DNA of 5,850 nucleotides from Actinomycetes bacterium. Lineage in GTDB: Bacteria; Actinomycetota; Actinomycetes; Propionibacteriales; Propionibacteriaceae. The stretch spans positions 1 to 5,850 of the forward strand of contig JAJYQH010000257.1 in the NCBI GenBank assembly GCA_021794705.1. Direction: 5' to 3'. The position numbers and the translations under genes are program-made. The notes under the pieces were generated by a model. It ran no database searches and was not told where the DNA came from. It worked only from the letters and a program-made list of their open reading frames with translations. Positions 5,560 through 5,850 of this stretch are shown piece by piece (the stretch's first letter is position 1; each line of letters starts with the position of its first letter).

Positions 5560-5850
5560 TGAGGCTCCTTCCGGTGAGCCGGAGGAACACGTCCTCCAGC
5601 GAGGAGCGCCGCACCAGCGACGTGTGGGGGCGCAGGCCCCGGCGGACGACCTCGTCGAGCGCGTCCTCGCCGTCGTCGGCGTAGAGCAGGATGCGGTCGG
5701 GAAGCACCTCGTGCCGGTCGCCGATGTCGCGGAGCTGGTCGACGACCAGGGCGTTGCGATCCGACCCGAACCGCATCTCGAGCACCTCCCGGCTGGAGAA
5801 CCGGCGGATGAGGGACGCCGGAGACCCCTCTGCCATGATGCGCCCGTGGT
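5552..5850 (-). CDS. ABC exporter ATPase, C-terminal part (N-terminus beyond right edge)
   Basis: The last 99 residues or so of an ABC ATP-binding protein, open at the right edge. The reading frame continues upstream of the ATG at 5836: it reads HGRIMAEGSPASLIRRF, the familiar segment just after the H-loop strand (typically DHGRIVAEGTP) in DrrA/NatA-type ATPases. So the ATG is internal and the gene starts outside the window. The rest is the small C-terminal domain of this class, ending in SSLEDVFLRLTGRSL, a hallmark of DrrA-like exporters. Walker A, signature and Walker B motifs would lie beyond the edge and cannot be checked. It energises the two permeases encoded immediately downstream; its TGA lies inside the first permease gene. 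Confidence 0.88.
   Translation of the reverse strand, partial: HGRIMAEGSPASLIRRFSSREVLEMRFGSDRNALVVDQLRDIGDRHEVLPDRILLYADDGEDALDEVVRRGLRPHTSLVRRSSLEDVFLRLTGRSLIE
5565..5570 (-). promoter_or_regulatory. Ribosome binding site that selects a TTG start
   Basis: AAGGAG on the minus strand, 5 nt before TTG at 5559. It lies within the end of the ATPase gene and is the main reason to accept the rare TTG start of the first permease. Confidence 0.65.

Noticed and set aside
5834..5836. ATG at 5836 as the start of a small 94-residue protein
   Set aside because: The frame stays open to the right edge and reads HGRI before it, matching the conserved segment of ABC ATPases. It is an internal Met in a truncated gene.
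1..5850. A search by eye for CRISPR arrays, tRNA genes, insertion sequences, att sites or a riboswitch
   Set aside because: No regular spaced repeats, no transposase or recombinase reading frames, no tRNA-like cloverleaf ends, and no intergenic space long enough for a large riboswitch beyond the repeat-rich 242-bp region, which shows none of the riboswitch cores I know.

Overview
The window is very GC-rich and its genes show a strong bias for G or C at third codon positions. It uses GTG and TTG starts alongside ATG, with purine-rich AGGAG-type ribosome binding sites. This fits a free-living actinobacterium (Actinomycetota), perhaps a plant-polymer degrader. I cannot name a genus. There is no mobile element, CRISPR array, tRNA or rRNA.

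Left part (1-2981): a divergent pair of sugar-catabolism genes. Leftward from 1737 runs a large right-handed beta-helix protein that I recognise as a GH120 beta-xylosidase, cut by the left edge after 579 residues. Rightward from 1980 runs a PfkB-family sugar kinase of the 2-keto-3-deoxygluconate (KDG) kinase type. The 242-bp region between them is unusually rich in symmetry: five copies of GGCGTCC/GGACGCC, two of the pairs forming inverted repeats, a separate imperfect palindrome centred on CGTCGACG, and a 10-bp direct repeat. It probably holds both promoters and their operators.

Middle (2982-3871): the kinase converges on a leftward CutC-family TIM-barrel gene. The 111-bp gap and the cutC stop codon carry two strong stem-loops that could act as terminators.

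Right part (3872-5850): a leftward ABC-2 exporter operon made of the C-terminal end of the ATPase (cut by the right edge) and two NodJ-like permeases. The three genes overlap by 8 nt and 1 nt, so their translation is probably coupled. The CutC gene follows 65 bp after the second permease on the same strand and may be the last gene of that transcript or have its own leaderless promoter.

Functionally, the left pair suggests cytoplasmic breakdown of xylo-oligosaccharides, possibly with uronic-acid side-chain metabolism. The right side is an export system of unknown substrate. I saw no convincing new multi-gene system. The most interesting points are the repeat-rich divergent regulatory region, the pairing of a rare GH120 enzyme with a KDG-type kinase, and a CutC that has only one cysteine.
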